The position numbers were made by a program, and so were the translations under genes. Shown piece after piece: positions 55,803-64,000 of a stretch of DNA of 64,000 nt. The notes beneath the pieces were generated by a model that saw nothing but the letters and a program-made list of their open reading frames with translations, searched no databases and had not been told where the DNA came from. Positions within the stretch are counted from its first letter, which is position 1; each line of letters begins with the position of its first letter. The stretch is taken from the NCBI RefSeq assembly GCF_011008935.1, contig NZ_JAAIVJ010000009.1, forward strand, positions 86,625 to 150,624, read 5' to 3'. The stretch is from Tabrizicola oligotrophica (GTDB lineage: Bacteria > Pseudomonadota > Alphaproteobacteria > Rhodobacterales > Rhodobacteraceae).

Positions 55803-56836
55803 ACGGGCCTGCGGCGTTTGGCGAACAGGGTTGGGACTGGCGGGCGCGGATTGCCGCGCTGAACCCGGCGGAGGCGGTCCGGCTGGCCCACCGGGCACGG
55901 ACGGCGCCGCTTTTTGCCCATGCCTATGCCTTTCACCTCAACTTCCGCTTCGGGGCCATGGTTCCGGCCGATCTGCTGGCCCATGCCGCGGCCCACGGGC
56001 TTGCCGGGGTGCAGATCCATGTCGAGGACGGCGAGGCGGCCAGTCTGGCCGCGATGGGGCGCCCGGAGCTGGAGGCTTTCGGCGCCGAGGCCCGGCGTCT
56101 GGGGCTGGCGGTGCATGTGGAGACTTCCTCGACCGAAGCATGGGATCTGGCGCGCACGGTCGCAATTGCCCATGCGGTCGGCGCGGTCGCGGTGCGCTCA
56201 TATCCACGTTATGAAGGCCCGCTGTCCACCGTGATCGCCCGCAGCATCGACGCCCTGCGCGGGCTTTCCGCGCTGGACCCCGAAGGCCGGCTGCGCTTCA
56301 CGCTGGAACAGCACGAAGATCTGACGTCGGCCGAGCTGATCCAGATCCTCGACGCGGTGGGCAATCCGCGCCTTGGCCTGCTCTTTGACTTCGGCAACAT
56401 GGTCAATGCCGGCGAAATGCCGTTGGAGGCGCTGCGCCGGCAGGCCCCCTGGCTGCGCGAGGCGCATGTCAAGGATTGCCTCATCCTGCCCGACCGCGGC
56501 GGCTGGGCGCATCGCGCCTGTCAAAGCGGCGAAGGCCATCTGCCGATGGCCGCCCTTCTGGTCGAGCTTCTGCTTCTGGGCGAGGAGGCGGCGCAGGTCA
56601 CCGCCTTCGGGCTGGAGGAGGAGGAGGACTATTACGCCCCCGCCCTGCGCTTTCCGGGCGAGGGCCCCGACCCGCATATCCCCGCCCGAACCGCCAGTTT
56701 CACCGATCCCGGCCCCGGCGATCTTTCCGCCCGCCTGCAGCGCGAACGCGAGGCCGCCCTGCGCCAGTTGCAGGTGGTGCGCGCCCTGCTGGACGACATC
56801 GCCACCGCCGCCGAACCTTTCAGGACAACACCATGA
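55799..56836 (+). CDS. TIM-barrel sugar-phosphate-isomerase/epimerase-like protein
   Basis: 345 residues of the xylose-isomerase-like TIM barrel (AP endonuclease 2 family). Metal ligands are visible as the Glu in RFTLEQHEDLTS, the Asp in LLFDFGNMVNAG and the His in REAHVKDCLI, as in isomerases or epimerases that need Mn or Mg. No specific substrate is evident. Translational coupling with the importer and the phosphatase suggests it processes the imported compound. Confidence 0.78.
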   Translation: MNGPAAFGEQGWDWRARIAALNPAEAVRLAHRARTAPLFAHAYAFHLNFRFGAMVPADLLAHAAAHGLAGVQIHVEDGEAASLAAMGRPELEAFGAEARRLGLAVHVETSSTEAWDLARTVAIAHAVGAVAVRSYPRYEGPLSTVIARSIDALRGLSALDPEGRLRFTLEQHEDLTSAELIQILDAVGNPRLGLLFDFGNMVNAGEMPLEALRRQAPWLREAHVKDCLILPDRGGWAHRACQSGEGHLPMAALLVELLLLGEEAAQVTAFGLEEEEDYYAPALRFPGEGPDPHIPARTASFTDPGPGDLSARLQREREAALRQLQVVRALLDDIATAAEPFRTTP

Positions 56837-57630
56837 CCGCCCCCCAGACTTCCCCCTGCCCGGCCGAGATGACCGCGCTGGCCAATGCCATGGCCGACGC
56901 CGTGCGTCCGGTGATCCGCCGCCATTTCCGCACCCGCATCGCGGTGGATGCCAAGGCCGACGCCAGCCCCGTCACCATCGCCGACCGCGAGGCCGAACAG
57001 ACCATGCGCGCCATGATCGCGGCGCGGTTTCCCGGTCACGGCATCCGCGGCGAGGAATTCGGACTGCATCAGGCCGATGCCGACTGGGTCTGGGTGCTGG
57101 ACCCCATCGACGGCACCAAGAGCTTTGTCTCCGGCTCGCTGGCCTTCGGCACCCAGATCGCGCTTTTGCACCGCGGCCAGCCGGTGCTGGGCCTGATCGA
57201 CCAGCCGATCACCGGCGAGCGCTGGCTGGGCCGGGCAGGCGAGCCGACGCTGTTCAACGGGGCAACGGCGCAAACCAGTGACACGGGCGCGCTGGCCGAG
57301 GCGGTGGTCTACACCTCTGCCCCCGACCATTTCGACGCGGCGCAGCGGCAGCGCTATGACCGCCTTGCCGGGCGAGCGCGGTTCGCGCGCGCTTCGCATG
57401 ATTGCTATGCGGCGGGGCTGCTGGCGCTTGGCACGGTGGATCTCTTGGTCGAGGGCAACGTCCACGACTATGACATCCTGCCGCAACTGCCGATCATCCT
57501 TGGCGCCGGCGGCATTGCGACCGACTGGGCAGGCAAGCCCCTGACCGATGCGGCGCGTTTCGACACCGTGCTGATGGCGGCGAATGCAAGGCTGCACGCG
57601 GCGGCGCTGGAGGCCCTGCACGCCGGTTGA
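56833..57630 (+). CDS. Inositol-monophosphatase family phosphatase (HisN-like)
   Basis: 265 residues. GEEFG, WVLDPIDGTKSFVSGSLAFG and the late HDYDILPQLPIILGAGG are the Mg2+-dependent motifs of the family. Similarity in length and loops is greatest to histidinol-phosphate phosphatase HisN, but in this operon it may remove phosphate from a sugar or polyol. It overlaps the TIM-barrel gene by four bases. Confidence 0.85.
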   Translation: MTAPQTSPCPAEMTALANAMADAVRPVIRRHFRTRIAVDAKADASPVTIADREAEQTMRAMIAARFPGHGIRGEEFGLHQADADWVWVLDPIDGTKSFVSGSLAFGTQIALLHRGQPVLGLIDQPITGERWLGRAGEPTLFNGATAQTSDTGALAEAVVYTSAPDHFDAAQRQRYDRLAGRARFARASHDCYAAGLLALGTVDLLVEGNVHDYDILPQLPIILGAGGIATDWAGKPLTDAARFDTVLMAANARLHAAALEALHAG

Positions 57631-57689
57631 GCCTGCGGCGCCAACCGCTACAAAGGACTGCACAAGCAGTTCGACAGGAGGCAGAGCCC

Positions 57690-59189
57690 ATGGCCAAGCG
57701 AAAATCCGGCGCCCTGCTGACCACAATCGCCATCGACCGCGACAGCCGGACGCCCCTGTTCCGCCAGATCGAGGACCAGTTGCGCGGCAGGATTCTGGCC
57801 GGCTCGCTGTCGGGCGGTACGCGGCTACCGGCCAGCCGGGCCTTGGCCGCCGATCTGGGCGTGTCGCGGCAAACGGTGGTGCAGGTGCTGGAAAGCCTCG
57901 CGGCGGAGGGCTTTCTGGAGATGCGCCGCGGTTCGGGCACCTTCGTCGCGGCCACGTTCCCGGCGCATGTGCCACAACGGTTCCGCAGCCAGCCGGAACC
58001 GGGTCCGGACAGCGCCATAGCCCCTCGGGTTTCCGGCCTTGGGTCGCGGTTCGGCGCGGCCGAGGTTGATTTCATTGCCCGCGAAAACCGGCCCTTCCTG
58101 CCGAACTCACCGGCCTATGACCAGTTTCCCTTCGCGCTCTGGCAGAAATATGTGAACCGGCAGACGCGGCAGGCCTATCGCGGCACTATGGGATACGGCG
58201 ATCCGGCGGGCTATGCCCCACTACGCCACGCCATCGCCGATTACCTCGCCCTGCATCGCAGCGACGCCTGTGACCCCGAACAGATCGTCATCACGCCCGG
58301 CGGCCATGCCGCCTTCATGATCGCGGCGCTGCTGTTGACTGAACCCGGCGACGGTCTTTTGTTTGAAGACCCCGGACCGATGATTGCCCGCAACCTGTTC
58401 GAGGCTCTTGGCCGCAAGCTGGTGCATGTTCCGGTGGATGACGACGGCATGGACTTTGAAGACGCCATCGCCCACGGCGGCGGCGAAAGGCTGGCCTTCG
58501 TGATGCCGTCGCGCCAGCACCCGCTTGGCCGCACCATGTCGCTGGCACGCCGGTTGCGCCTGCTGGATTGGGCCAACAGCACGGATGCATGGATCCTTGA
58601 AGACGACTACGACAGCGAGTTCCGCTATACCGGCCGTCCGCTGCCCTCGATCCGCAGCATCGACCGCAGCGGGCGGGTGATCTATGTCGGCACCTTCAGC
58701 AAGGCGCTGTTTCCGGCCCTGCGCCTTGGCTATCTGGTCCTGCCGCCTGCGCTGGTGAGCATGTTCCGCAACGCCATTGCCCTGATGGTGCGCTCTGTGC
58801 CGCTGGCGACGCAGATGGCCTTGGCCGGTTTCATCGCCGATGGCCATTTCGCCAGCCACCTGCGCCGGATGCGCGAGCTTTATGCCGAACGCCGGCAAGG
58901 CTTTCTTCAGGCCGCAACCCGATCCGGTTCAGGGCTTTACCAGGTCGAGATGCCCGACAGCGGCATGAACGCCATCGCCTGGCTTCCCGGTGGCCAGGAT
59001 GACCGCGAGACGGCGCGGCGTGCCGTGCTGGCCGGGGTGCATGGCTACCCGCTGGGCGATTACTGCGTCCGCCCCTTGCCCCGGCCCGGCCTGCTGCTGG
59101 GCTTTACCGGGGTCGCGCCGCACCAGCTTGGACCGGGCCTCGATGCGCTGGCGCAGCTGCTGGCGGATCCGGCGATGCGCCGGCCGTGA
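57690..59189 (+). CDS. MocR-type transcriptional regulator (GntR + aminotransferase domain)
   Basis: 499 residues. Residues about 15-90 are a GntR winged helix (PLFRQIEDQLRGRILAGSLSG, LPASRALAADLGVSRQTVVQ). The rest is an aminotransferase class I domain with ILEDDYDSEFRY and the PLP Lys in VGTFSKALFPALRLGYLV. Such PdxR/GabR/TauR-like regulators sense PLP adducts or amines. AGGAGG precedes the start. It is the last gene of the run and likely controls it, which hints at an amine or amino compound as ligand. Confidence 0.9.
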   Translation: MAKRKSGALLTTIAIDRDSRTPLFRQIEDQLRGRILAGSLSGGTRLPASRALAADLGVSRQTVVQVLESLAAEGFLEMRRGSGTFVAATFPAHVPQRFRSQPEPGPDSAIAPRVSGLGSRFGAAEVDFIARENRPFLPNSPAYDQFPFALWQKYVNRQTRQAYRGTMGYGDPAGYAPLRHAIADYLALHRSDACDPEQIVITPGGHAAFMIAALLLTEPGDGLLFEDPGPMIARNLFEALGRKLVHVPVDDDGMDFEDAIAHGGGERLAFVMPSRQHPLGRTMSLARRLRLLDWANSTDAWILEDDYDSEFRYTGRPLPSIRSIDRSGRVIYVGTFSKALFPALRLGYLVLPPALVSMFRNAIALMVRSVPLATQMALAGFIADGHFASHLRRMRELYAERRQGFLQAATRSGSGLYQVEMPDSGMNAIAWLPGGQDDRETARRAVLAGVHGYPLGDYCVRPLPRPGLLLGFTGVAPHQLGPGLDALAQLLADPAMRRP

Positions 59190-60083
59190 ACCTGCCGCGA
59201 AACGCCGGCCGCTGTCGCCGGTCAGGACAGCCAGGCGCGGCGCCGGCCTACCCGACGGCAGACGCCCCATCCGCCCGGGGACCCGCCGTCGCAATGCACG
59301 CGACCTGATGCCAGGACCATCCCGCTTGTCGGGCGCAGCCTGCCACGCCCGGAAGAGCCGTTGCGCTTCGCCCTGCGCGGCAGGCCTGGTGAAAGTCGCT
59401 CCGCCGGGTCTTTCCCCTGCCAGACCGACATGCGCCCAAGCCCGCAACCGCTTTTCGGGAAAGAGAGGCAATGTGAGCAGGATGTGCAGCACTTCGGGTC
59501 AATTTGGCCCGACAGCCTCCGGGAAAATCCTCGTTTTGCATGAAGTTCATGGCCATGAGCAGAAGCGTGATGGCGGTGGAGTCAGTTTTGGCGAACCAGT
59601 CTCTGTTGAAATCTGAATGTTTTATCGTATTATCAGAGCGTTAACATTGCAGCCGGCAGGAGCCGGGCAAGCGCAGCAGTGCAGTTACCTGGGAAGTTTT
59701 GGGTCTGAAGTGGTTGTCACTGGGCTGTTTGTGATTGAGGGCACTTGTTATCATGTGAGCTCTTGGCGCCCCGCTGGATGTACTTGCCCCCTCGCGGGGC
59801 AGGATTGTCGCAAGGTGGGATGAGATTGCAGTTACCCAGGGTAGCCTCGTCGTTTTGTGATTCTGCGAAGAGGTATCCTTGGTGGGAAAAATGGCGACAG
59901 GGGCACCTTTTCCTCAATCTGACGAGAGGTCGCGTGAAGACCCGTACCGCCGTTAGTGGACGCGGCGCTCGGCCAGACTTCGGCTGATTGGCGCCACACC
60001 GCAAGGCAAAGTTTGAGGGCGGGCTCTGCGGCGCGCATGGAAGTGTGTGTGTATATGAAGGGGAGCCTCGACTTGCCACCAGT

Positions 60084-60181
60084 GGCGCGCGGTGTACGCC
60101 GATGGGTAAGGGGGCGACGGGAGGTCTCGAGGCTCGTGATTTCCCGCTGTTGATGCCGGTTCAAGTCCGGCCCCGCGCGCC
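60084..60181 (+). other. tRNA-like fold, possibly a remnant attachment site
   Basis: A 98-base segment closes with a perfect 9-bp stem (GGCGCGCGG with CCGCGCGCC). Inside are a D-arm-like CGCC/GGCG, a CGGGA/TCCCG stem with a 19-base loop and a perfect T arm GCCGG-TTCAAGT-CCGGC. The 19-base loop rules out a normal anticodon arm and no CCA follows. It may be a decayed tRNA or the 3' end left by integration of an element. Confidence 0.35.
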
Positions 60182-60366
60182 TCTTCCACTTGCCTCCTCA
60201 ATAGATCCGAGTTGGCGCTGCCCGGAGAGCAGTGTGTTTGAGAACTTTCTTCGCTCGTTTCTTGTTGATGAGCCGCCCGTTCTTGCGCCTGACTGGCTTG
60301 AAGCTCCCCAATTGGCCGCGGTTGAAACAATTTGTGAACACGGGTTTTTGCGACACGAAATGTCGC

Positions 60367-60440
60367 TTTAAACGTTTTCGGGGTTTTTAAAATCCATTTA
60401 ACACCCCTTTAAACGGGGGTTTAAACGTTCCCTCTAAACG
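60367..60440. repeat. Cluster of TTTAAACG repeats
   Basis: TTTAAACG occurs at 60367, 60408 and 60420, with a near copy TCTAAACG at 60433. They lie in a locally A/T-rich pocket about 115 bases before the phage-like gene start. Spacing of 12-13 bases in the last three resembles iterons or a multimeric operator. Confidence 0.55.
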
Positions 60441-60554
60441 CGGTTGTTTTTGCGAGACGCGACGCCCGCAACTCGTTGTTTTCAGGGTGGATTAAGTAGC
60501 TTTCGCACCATTACCCTAAGAGCTGTGACGATCTTCGCTGCAGATTTGGGGGCA

Positions 60555-61418
60555 ATGATGGACGAATTCGACAACGCGGTTGCGCGCCACATGCGCAAGA
60601 CGGTCACCTCCCGACAAAACGGCCAAACCAAGCCAATGTCGATGCGGGAGGCCATGTTGGCGAAACAAGCCGAGGTGGCACTCAAGGGCAGCCCTTATGC
60701 AATCCGGCACATTTTGATGATGGATCAACGCGCCACAGAACGCGAGGCGCAAGAACGACTGGCCAAGCGTGAAGCTTGGGTCCGTATCAAGCAGTCTCAG
60801 GAGCGCCGCCATGTCGCGGCTATCGCGAAGGGGGAAGATGTTGACCTGATCTTGCCTCACCCCGAGGATATTGTGATTGATGCCGATGATGCGCGCGTTG
60901 TTGGCCCTTGCGACACGGCAGAGCTGGCGGCTTGTCACGAAGCCATGCAGATGCGCGACCTTCTATTCCTTCAGCAGGGCCTGGAAGATCGGCTTGGTGG
61001 TGCGTCTGAACGAGAGGATCAAAGTCAGATCAAACCCACCAGCCCCCTGCTCTTTGCCAGCTTCATAAACCGGACACTACCGAAGCGGTTCCAACTGAGC
61101 CAAGCTGCGGAGTTAGAAGCGCTCCGGCGGGCCAGCTCGCTGTACACCAAGCGCGAATTGCTCACACTTTGCTACCGCGGCTGGGCTAAGCTTGGAATGC
61201 ATCTTCCGCGAGGGGCGCAGCTGCCGGGGATTGGTATCTGCATCAGCTATCTCGACATCACTCTGGCCACACTGGTGCGGATCCGGGAGGCCGAGGGCAA
61301 TCGTCTCGAGATAGACGACGCAATTGCCGAAGGCCGCCAGCGGTTGTTTGAGGAACTGCCTTTGGGGAATTCAGCACCCGTGCCACAGACGATGTTTCGG
61401 GAAAGGGGGATCATGTGA
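60555..61418 (+). CDS. DUF5681-like phage/ICE protein
   Basis: 287 residues. The segment RKTVTSRQNGQTKPMSMREA, followed by AMLAKQAEVALKGSPYAIRH, resembles the DUF5681 region found next to ParB/methyltransferase genes in prophages. The rest is mostly helical with Arg/Glu-rich stretches. Function is unknown. GC and codon use are lower and less biased than in the core genes. It ends in TGATG with the next gene. The start at the double ATG 60555/60558 is preferred over longer forms. Confidence 0.65.
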   Translation: MMDEFDNAVARHMRKTVTSRQNGQTKPMSMREAMLAKQAEVALKGSPYAIRHILMMDQRATEREAQERLAKREAWVRIKQSQERRHVAAIAKGEDVDLILPHPEDIVIDADDARVVGPCDTAELAACHEAMQMRDLLFLQQGLEDRLGGASEREDQSQIKPTSPLLFASFINRTLPKRFQLSQAAELEALRRASSLYTKRELLTLCYRGWAKLGMHLPRGAQLPGIGICISYLDITLATLVRIREAEGNRLEIDDAIAEGRQRLFEELPLGNSAPVPQTMFRERGIM

Positions 61419-62713
61419 TGGTCCTTGGCATCCCAACCATGATCACCCAGTCGATAGAATTGCGACCGATTGAGGCGCTGATCCCCTATCAGGGCAACGC
61501 CCGCACCCACTCGCGTGCGCAGATCAAGCAGATTGCAGCAAGTATTACCGCATTCGGCTTTGTGAACCCGATCCTGGTCGATGCACAAGATCAGGTCATT
61601 GCCGGACATGGCCGCCTCGCGGCCGCAAAGCACCTTGGCCTCACTGAAGTACCAGTCCTATCTGTGACCCATCTCTCTGCCGCCGAGAAGCGGGCCTATA
61701 TCCTTGCCGACAACCGGCTCGCCGAGAAGGCCGGATGGGACCGCGATATTCTGGCCATCGAATTGCAGGCCTTGGTTGAGTTCGACTTCGAAGTGGAACT
61801 GACCGGCTTCGCCATTGCCGAGATCGATGTGATCCTCGACGACGCCCGTGAACGTGGCGGCGGTGCAACGGGCGATGCTGCCGATGACGTTCCCGCCCTG
61901 CCTGCGGGTCCCGCAATCACGAAACTCGGCGATCTTTGGCAGTTGGGGCCGCACCGGCTGATCTGTGGCGATGCCCGGGATGCAAATGCCCTAGGGGTCC
62001 TCCTCGGCAACCAGCCGGTCGACCTGATCTTCACCGACCCGCCTTATAACGTGGCGATCGAGGGTCATGTCAGCGGTTTGGGTCGGGTCAAGCATCGCGA
62101 ATTCGCGATGGCCAGCGGCGAAATGACGGAGGTCGAGTTCATCGACTTTCTGACTGCGGCCCTTGTGCCCGCCGCTGCACTTTGCCGCGACGGCGCCATC
62201 GCCTTTGTCTGCATGGACTGGCGCCACATGCGCGAAATGATGGCCGCTGGGGACACGGTCTTCGCCGAGCTGAAGAACCTCTGCGTCTGGAACAAGACCA
62301 ATGGCGGCATGGGCACCTTCTACCGCTCCAAGCACGAGTTGGTGTTCGTCTGGAAGGTCAAGCCCGGCCCGCATGTCAACAGCTTCGGCCTTGGTGAGAC
62401 CGGCCGCTATCGCACCAACGTCTGGGACTATGCCGGGGTCAACACCTTTGGCGCCACCCGGGATGCCGATCTGGCGATGCACCCGACCGTCAAGCCTGTC
62501 ACCCTGATCGGCGATGCGATCCGCGATTGCGCGCGCCGGGGCGATGTGGTGCTGGATATGTTCGGTGGCTCCGGCAGCACCCTGATTGCAGCCGATCTCG
62601 CCGGCCGGCAGGCCCGGCTGGTCGAGTATGATCCGCTATACTGCGACACCATCATCCGCCGCTGGGAGAAACTCTCCGGCAAGCGGGCAAAGCATCTTGC
62701 GAGCGGATTGTGA
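61418..62713 (+). CDS. ParB-domain/DNA methyltransferase fusion (phage type)
   Basis: 431 residues. Residues about 8-95 are a ParB/sulfiredoxin-like domain (LIPYQGNARTHSRAQIKQIA, QVIAGHGRLAAAKHLGL). Residues about 165-425 are a DNA methyltransferase with TDPPYNVAIEG before DMFGGSGSTLIAADLAGR, the beta-class order, so it methylates adenine N6 or cytosine N4. No restriction partner is near, so this is an orphan phage-type enzyme, perhaps for evading host restriction. It is coupled to the DUF5681-like gene by TGATG. Confidence 0.88.
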   Translation: MVLGIPTMITQSIELRPIEALIPYQGNARTHSRAQIKQIAASITAFGFVNPILVDAQDQVIAGHGRLAAAKHLGLTEVPVLSVTHLSAAEKRAYILADNRLAEKAGWDRDILAIELQALVEFDFEVELTGFAIAEIDVILDDARERGGGATGDAADDVPALPAGPAITKLGDLWQLGPHRLICGDARDANALGVLLGNQPVDLIFTDPPYNVAIEGHVSGLGRVKHREFAMASGEMTEVEFIDFLTAALVPAAALCRDGAIAFVCMDWRHMREMMAAGDTVFAELKNLCVWNKTNGGMGTFYRSKHELVFVWKVKPGPHVNSFGLGETGRYRTNVWDYAGVNTFGATRDADLAMHPTVKPVTLIGDAIRDCARRGDVVLDMFGGSGSTLIAADLAGRQARLVEYDPLYCDTIIRRWEKLSGKRAKHLASGL

Positions 62714-62835
62714 CTGGAGGAACTGGCGGAACAGCAGAACCGACCCGGCAGTCAAAGTTGAACAGCGCCCCAAGAGGGCGGCGATCCTGAAAGCTGCCAA
62801 TTTTCCCGACTGTGGCTAGTTGGCAGCTCGGGTTT

Positions 62836-63399
62836 CTAGCCCAAAAATTGATCCAGTGCCGGTGACCGAACCTCCGGTAGGGTCCGCGCGAGGCCGTGTT
62901 CGTCTTCGTAAGGATCCTCATTTTCATCAAAGTTGAACCAGGCGCGACGGAATGTGAGGTCGTCCGGCAGGCCCCAAATCTCTATGATTGCTTGATAAAA
63001 GGATCTGGCGAAAGCATCCCTCTCGGTCATCACATCAAAGGCAAGCGTCAACGCAGAAGCATCGCCACCAGTCGACTGCAGCCTGAATGTGTTCCAAACG
63101 GCAAGGCGAAACAGGCCAGCATCGCTCGTTTCGCCTGCGCGAATGAAATGATCGTGCCCTTCATCGTGGATCAAGAGCACTGCCCCTGTTCCTTGCGCAA
63201 CTCCTTCAAGAAATTGGCGGATCGCAACAAAAGGATCGAAGACAAAACTGAGCGAGATGCCGTAAGCGATACCCGTCGTCCAAAGGCCCAGATCAATCCA
63301 ACCATGCTCGGGAGCCGTGAGGCTGACGTCAAAAGGCGGAACCCGCACTGGCTTTCCATTCTCGAAATCAGGATAATCTTTGATAGTTTCTCGCTCCAC
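62836..63399 (-). CDS. Orphan protein of unknown function
   Basis: 187 residues from a GTG; an in-frame stop lies three codons upstream. Acidic and soluble, with phrases such as TAPEHGWIDLGLWTTGIAYG, AVLLIHDEGHDHFIRAG and NFDENEDPYEDEHGL. It has no membrane segment. Composition and its place in mobile DNA resemble small immunity-type or phage cargo proteins, but I do not recognise a family. A weak GGA is the only ribosome site. Confidence 0.6.
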   Translation of the reverse strand: MERETIKDYPDFENGKPVRVPPFDVSLTAPEHGWIDLGLWTTGIAYGISLSFVFDPFVAIRQFLEGVAQGTGAVLLIHDEGHDHFIRAGETSDAGLFRLAVWNTFRLQSTGGDASALTLAFDVMTERDAFARSFYQAIIEIWGLPDDLTFRRAWFNFDENEDPYEDEHGLARTLPEVRSPALDQFLG

Positions 63400-63631
63400 T
63401 TTTGTTCATCCGTGCAAGGGTCAAAGGTTTCAGGCCAAGGGTGCTGCCATGCGGAACGGTCGCACGGTTTCATAAGAAAGCCGAGGACAACGTTTACAAT
63501 CAAGCAGAATGAATGCCCGCCGCGAGTATCAATAAACAGCGGGCGCGGCCCCGGCCGATCCATTATAAAATCGGTGTGAAAAGTAATGGAAGATCGCGTC
63601 TGTTTTTTTGGACAGCGTCTCGTCGTTGCGC

Positions 63632-63718
63632 ATTCCACGGAAGCTGGGCGCCTATTCCACGTGATCGTGGGCACTCGTTCCACGGCATCTTGGGCAGCTG
63701 TTCCACGCGAAGGTGGGC
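63632..63718. repeat. Four terminal repeats of the IS21-type element
   Basis: TTCCACG begins at 63633, 63655, 63678 and 63701, each followed after 5-6 variable bases by TGGGC. The period is 22-23 bases. These are presumed transposase binding sites; the regular unit could be mistaken for a CRISPR but spacers are only a few bases. Confidence 0.85.
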
Positions 63719-63746
63719 AGCTGGTTTGACCGACGGTTTCATGGAG

Positions 63747-64000
63747 TCAGGCTTGGGCTGACAGGTCAAGGCTTGTGTTGCGGGCGGCGGCTTTTCGCAT
63801 GCTTTCTCCGGTGAGTTTGAGCCTGTGGGCGTTGTGGACGAGGCGATCGAGGATCGCGTCGGCCAGGGTTGGGTCGCCGATGGCGTCGTGCCAATGTTCG
63901 ACGGGCAGTTGGCTGGTGACGATGGTGGAAGCACGGCCGTGGCGATCTTCGAGGATTTCCAGGAGGTCACGTCGCTCGGGGGCGGTCAGGACTGCGAGGC
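63747..64000 (-). CDS. istB: IS21 helper ATPase IstB (3' part)
   Basis: The last 83 codons are visible: the run [20 protein letters not shown] then [20 protein letters not shown] and [20 protein letters not shown] match the C-terminal end of the AAA+ IstB protein, including sensor region and final helices. The start is beyond base 64000. IstB assists the IstA transposase in target choice. Confidence 0.9.
   Translation of the reverse strand, partial: LAVLTAPERRDLLEILEDRHGRASTIVTSQLPVEHWHDAIGDPTLADAILDRLVHNAHRLKLTGESMRKAAARNTSLDLSAQA

Larger units (their letters stand above)
59190..60554. other. Long region without a convincing gene; boundary of mobile DNA
   Basis: 1.36 kb with falling GC. 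Open frames on both strands lack domains and ribosome sites. It holds a tRNA-like fold (60084-60181) and the TTTAAACG repeat cluster (60367-60440). A GCCCCGC/GCGGGGC inverted repeat is near 59768-59802. This looks like a decayed junction between core chromosome and prophage-type DNA. Confidence 0.5.
63601..64000 (-). mobile_element. IS21-family insertion sequence, left end (cut by window edge)
   Basis: Contains the 3' part of istB and, outside it, four spaced copies of TTCCACG...TGGGC, typical of the multiple terminal repeats of IS21 elements. The outer boundary probably lies near TGTTTTTTTGGACAGC at 63601, but target duplication cannot be seen. istA and the other end are beyond the window. 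Confidence 0.75.

Noticed and set aside
59768..59802. GCCCCGC/GCGGGGC inverted repeat as a terminator
   Set aside because: Seven-base stem with a 20-base loop and no T-run; no gene ends nearby.
63171..63683. Alternative minus frame that could add an N-terminus to the orphan protein by frameshift
   Set aside because: It runs in another frame over the orphan gene and through the IS boundary; no homologous start could be recognised, so a fusion is not supported.
63632..63718. CRISPR-like array of four short repeats
   Set aside because: The conserved words are 7 and 5 bases with 5-6 variable bases between, and the next gene is istB; these are IS21 terminal repeats.

Overview
The window is GC-rich, densely packed chromosomal DNA that looks like a Rhodobacteraceae (Alphaproteobacteria, Rhodobacter/Paracoccus-like) genome. 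The support is the aerobic-type cobalamin pathway with P. denitrificans-style gene content (cobFGHIJKLMN), bluB, the long-form cysteine synthase, ubiTUV next to ubiDX, an FnrL-type operator, and codon use dominated by G/C third positions. The last 3.5 kb has lower GC and looks like mobile-element DNA.

Layout. 1-5.8 kb: end of a glycosyltransferase gene with a coupled alpha/beta hydrolase, ribosomal protein L25, an MFS transporter and a hydantoinase/oxoprolinase-family protein, closed by three back-to-back palindromes. 5.95 kb: a tRNA-Met(CAT). 6.2-11.6 kb: two divergent operons for quinone synthesis and low-oxygen life. On minus are ubiD, ubiX and an Fe-S-repair di-iron protein; on plus are ubiT, ubiU and ubiV. 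One FnrL-like box lies midway between them. Both operons carry decayed tandem duplications of their own gene ends. 11.8-16 kb: a PLP decarboxylase and a cysteine synthase, divergent from a winged-helix/TPR regulator.

16-42.1 kb is a large cobalamin region under four cobalamin (AdoCbl) riboswitches, all on the minus strand. They control (i) cbtB-cbtA-cobF plus three small downstream genes, (ii) DUF1636-cobW-cobN-cobG-H-I-J-L-E-M-B-A-DUF1636, (iii) bluB-pduX-cobC, and (iv) the cobalt transporter cbiMNQO. cobK, cobO and cobQ run on the plus strand without a visible riboswitch, and cobK is wedged antisense into operon (ii). Two cobalt uptake systems (CbtAB and CbiMNQO) feed the CobN chelatase subunit. 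cobS, cobT, cbiB/cobD, cobP, cobU and cobV are not in the window. An nnrS gene sits between cobO and cobQ.

42-48.3 kb: a minus-strand copper-handling operon made of a secreted Cys-rich protein, a Tat-exported multicopper oxidase with a Met-rich loop, a 34-residue membrane peptide, a P1B-1 copper ATPase, a DUF411 protein and a secreted beta-propeller. 48.7-51.6 kb: a SAM methyltransferase broken by a frameshift in a run of seven C, then a Na/Pi-cotransporter/PhoU-like protein. 51.7-59.2 kb: a plus-strand operon with a polyamine-type ABC importer, a TIM-barrel isomerase-like protein, an inositol-monophosphatase-family phosphatase and a MocR-type regulator. It reads as an uptake-and-processing pathway whose substrate cannot be named from sequence.

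59.2-64 kb: 1.4 kb without a convincing gene, holding a tRNA-like fold and clustered TTTAAACG repeats. Then come a DUF5681-like phage protein, a ParB/DNA methyltransferase fusion, an orphan protein, and the left end of an IS21-family element with four terminal repeats and the 3' part of istB, cut by the window edge.
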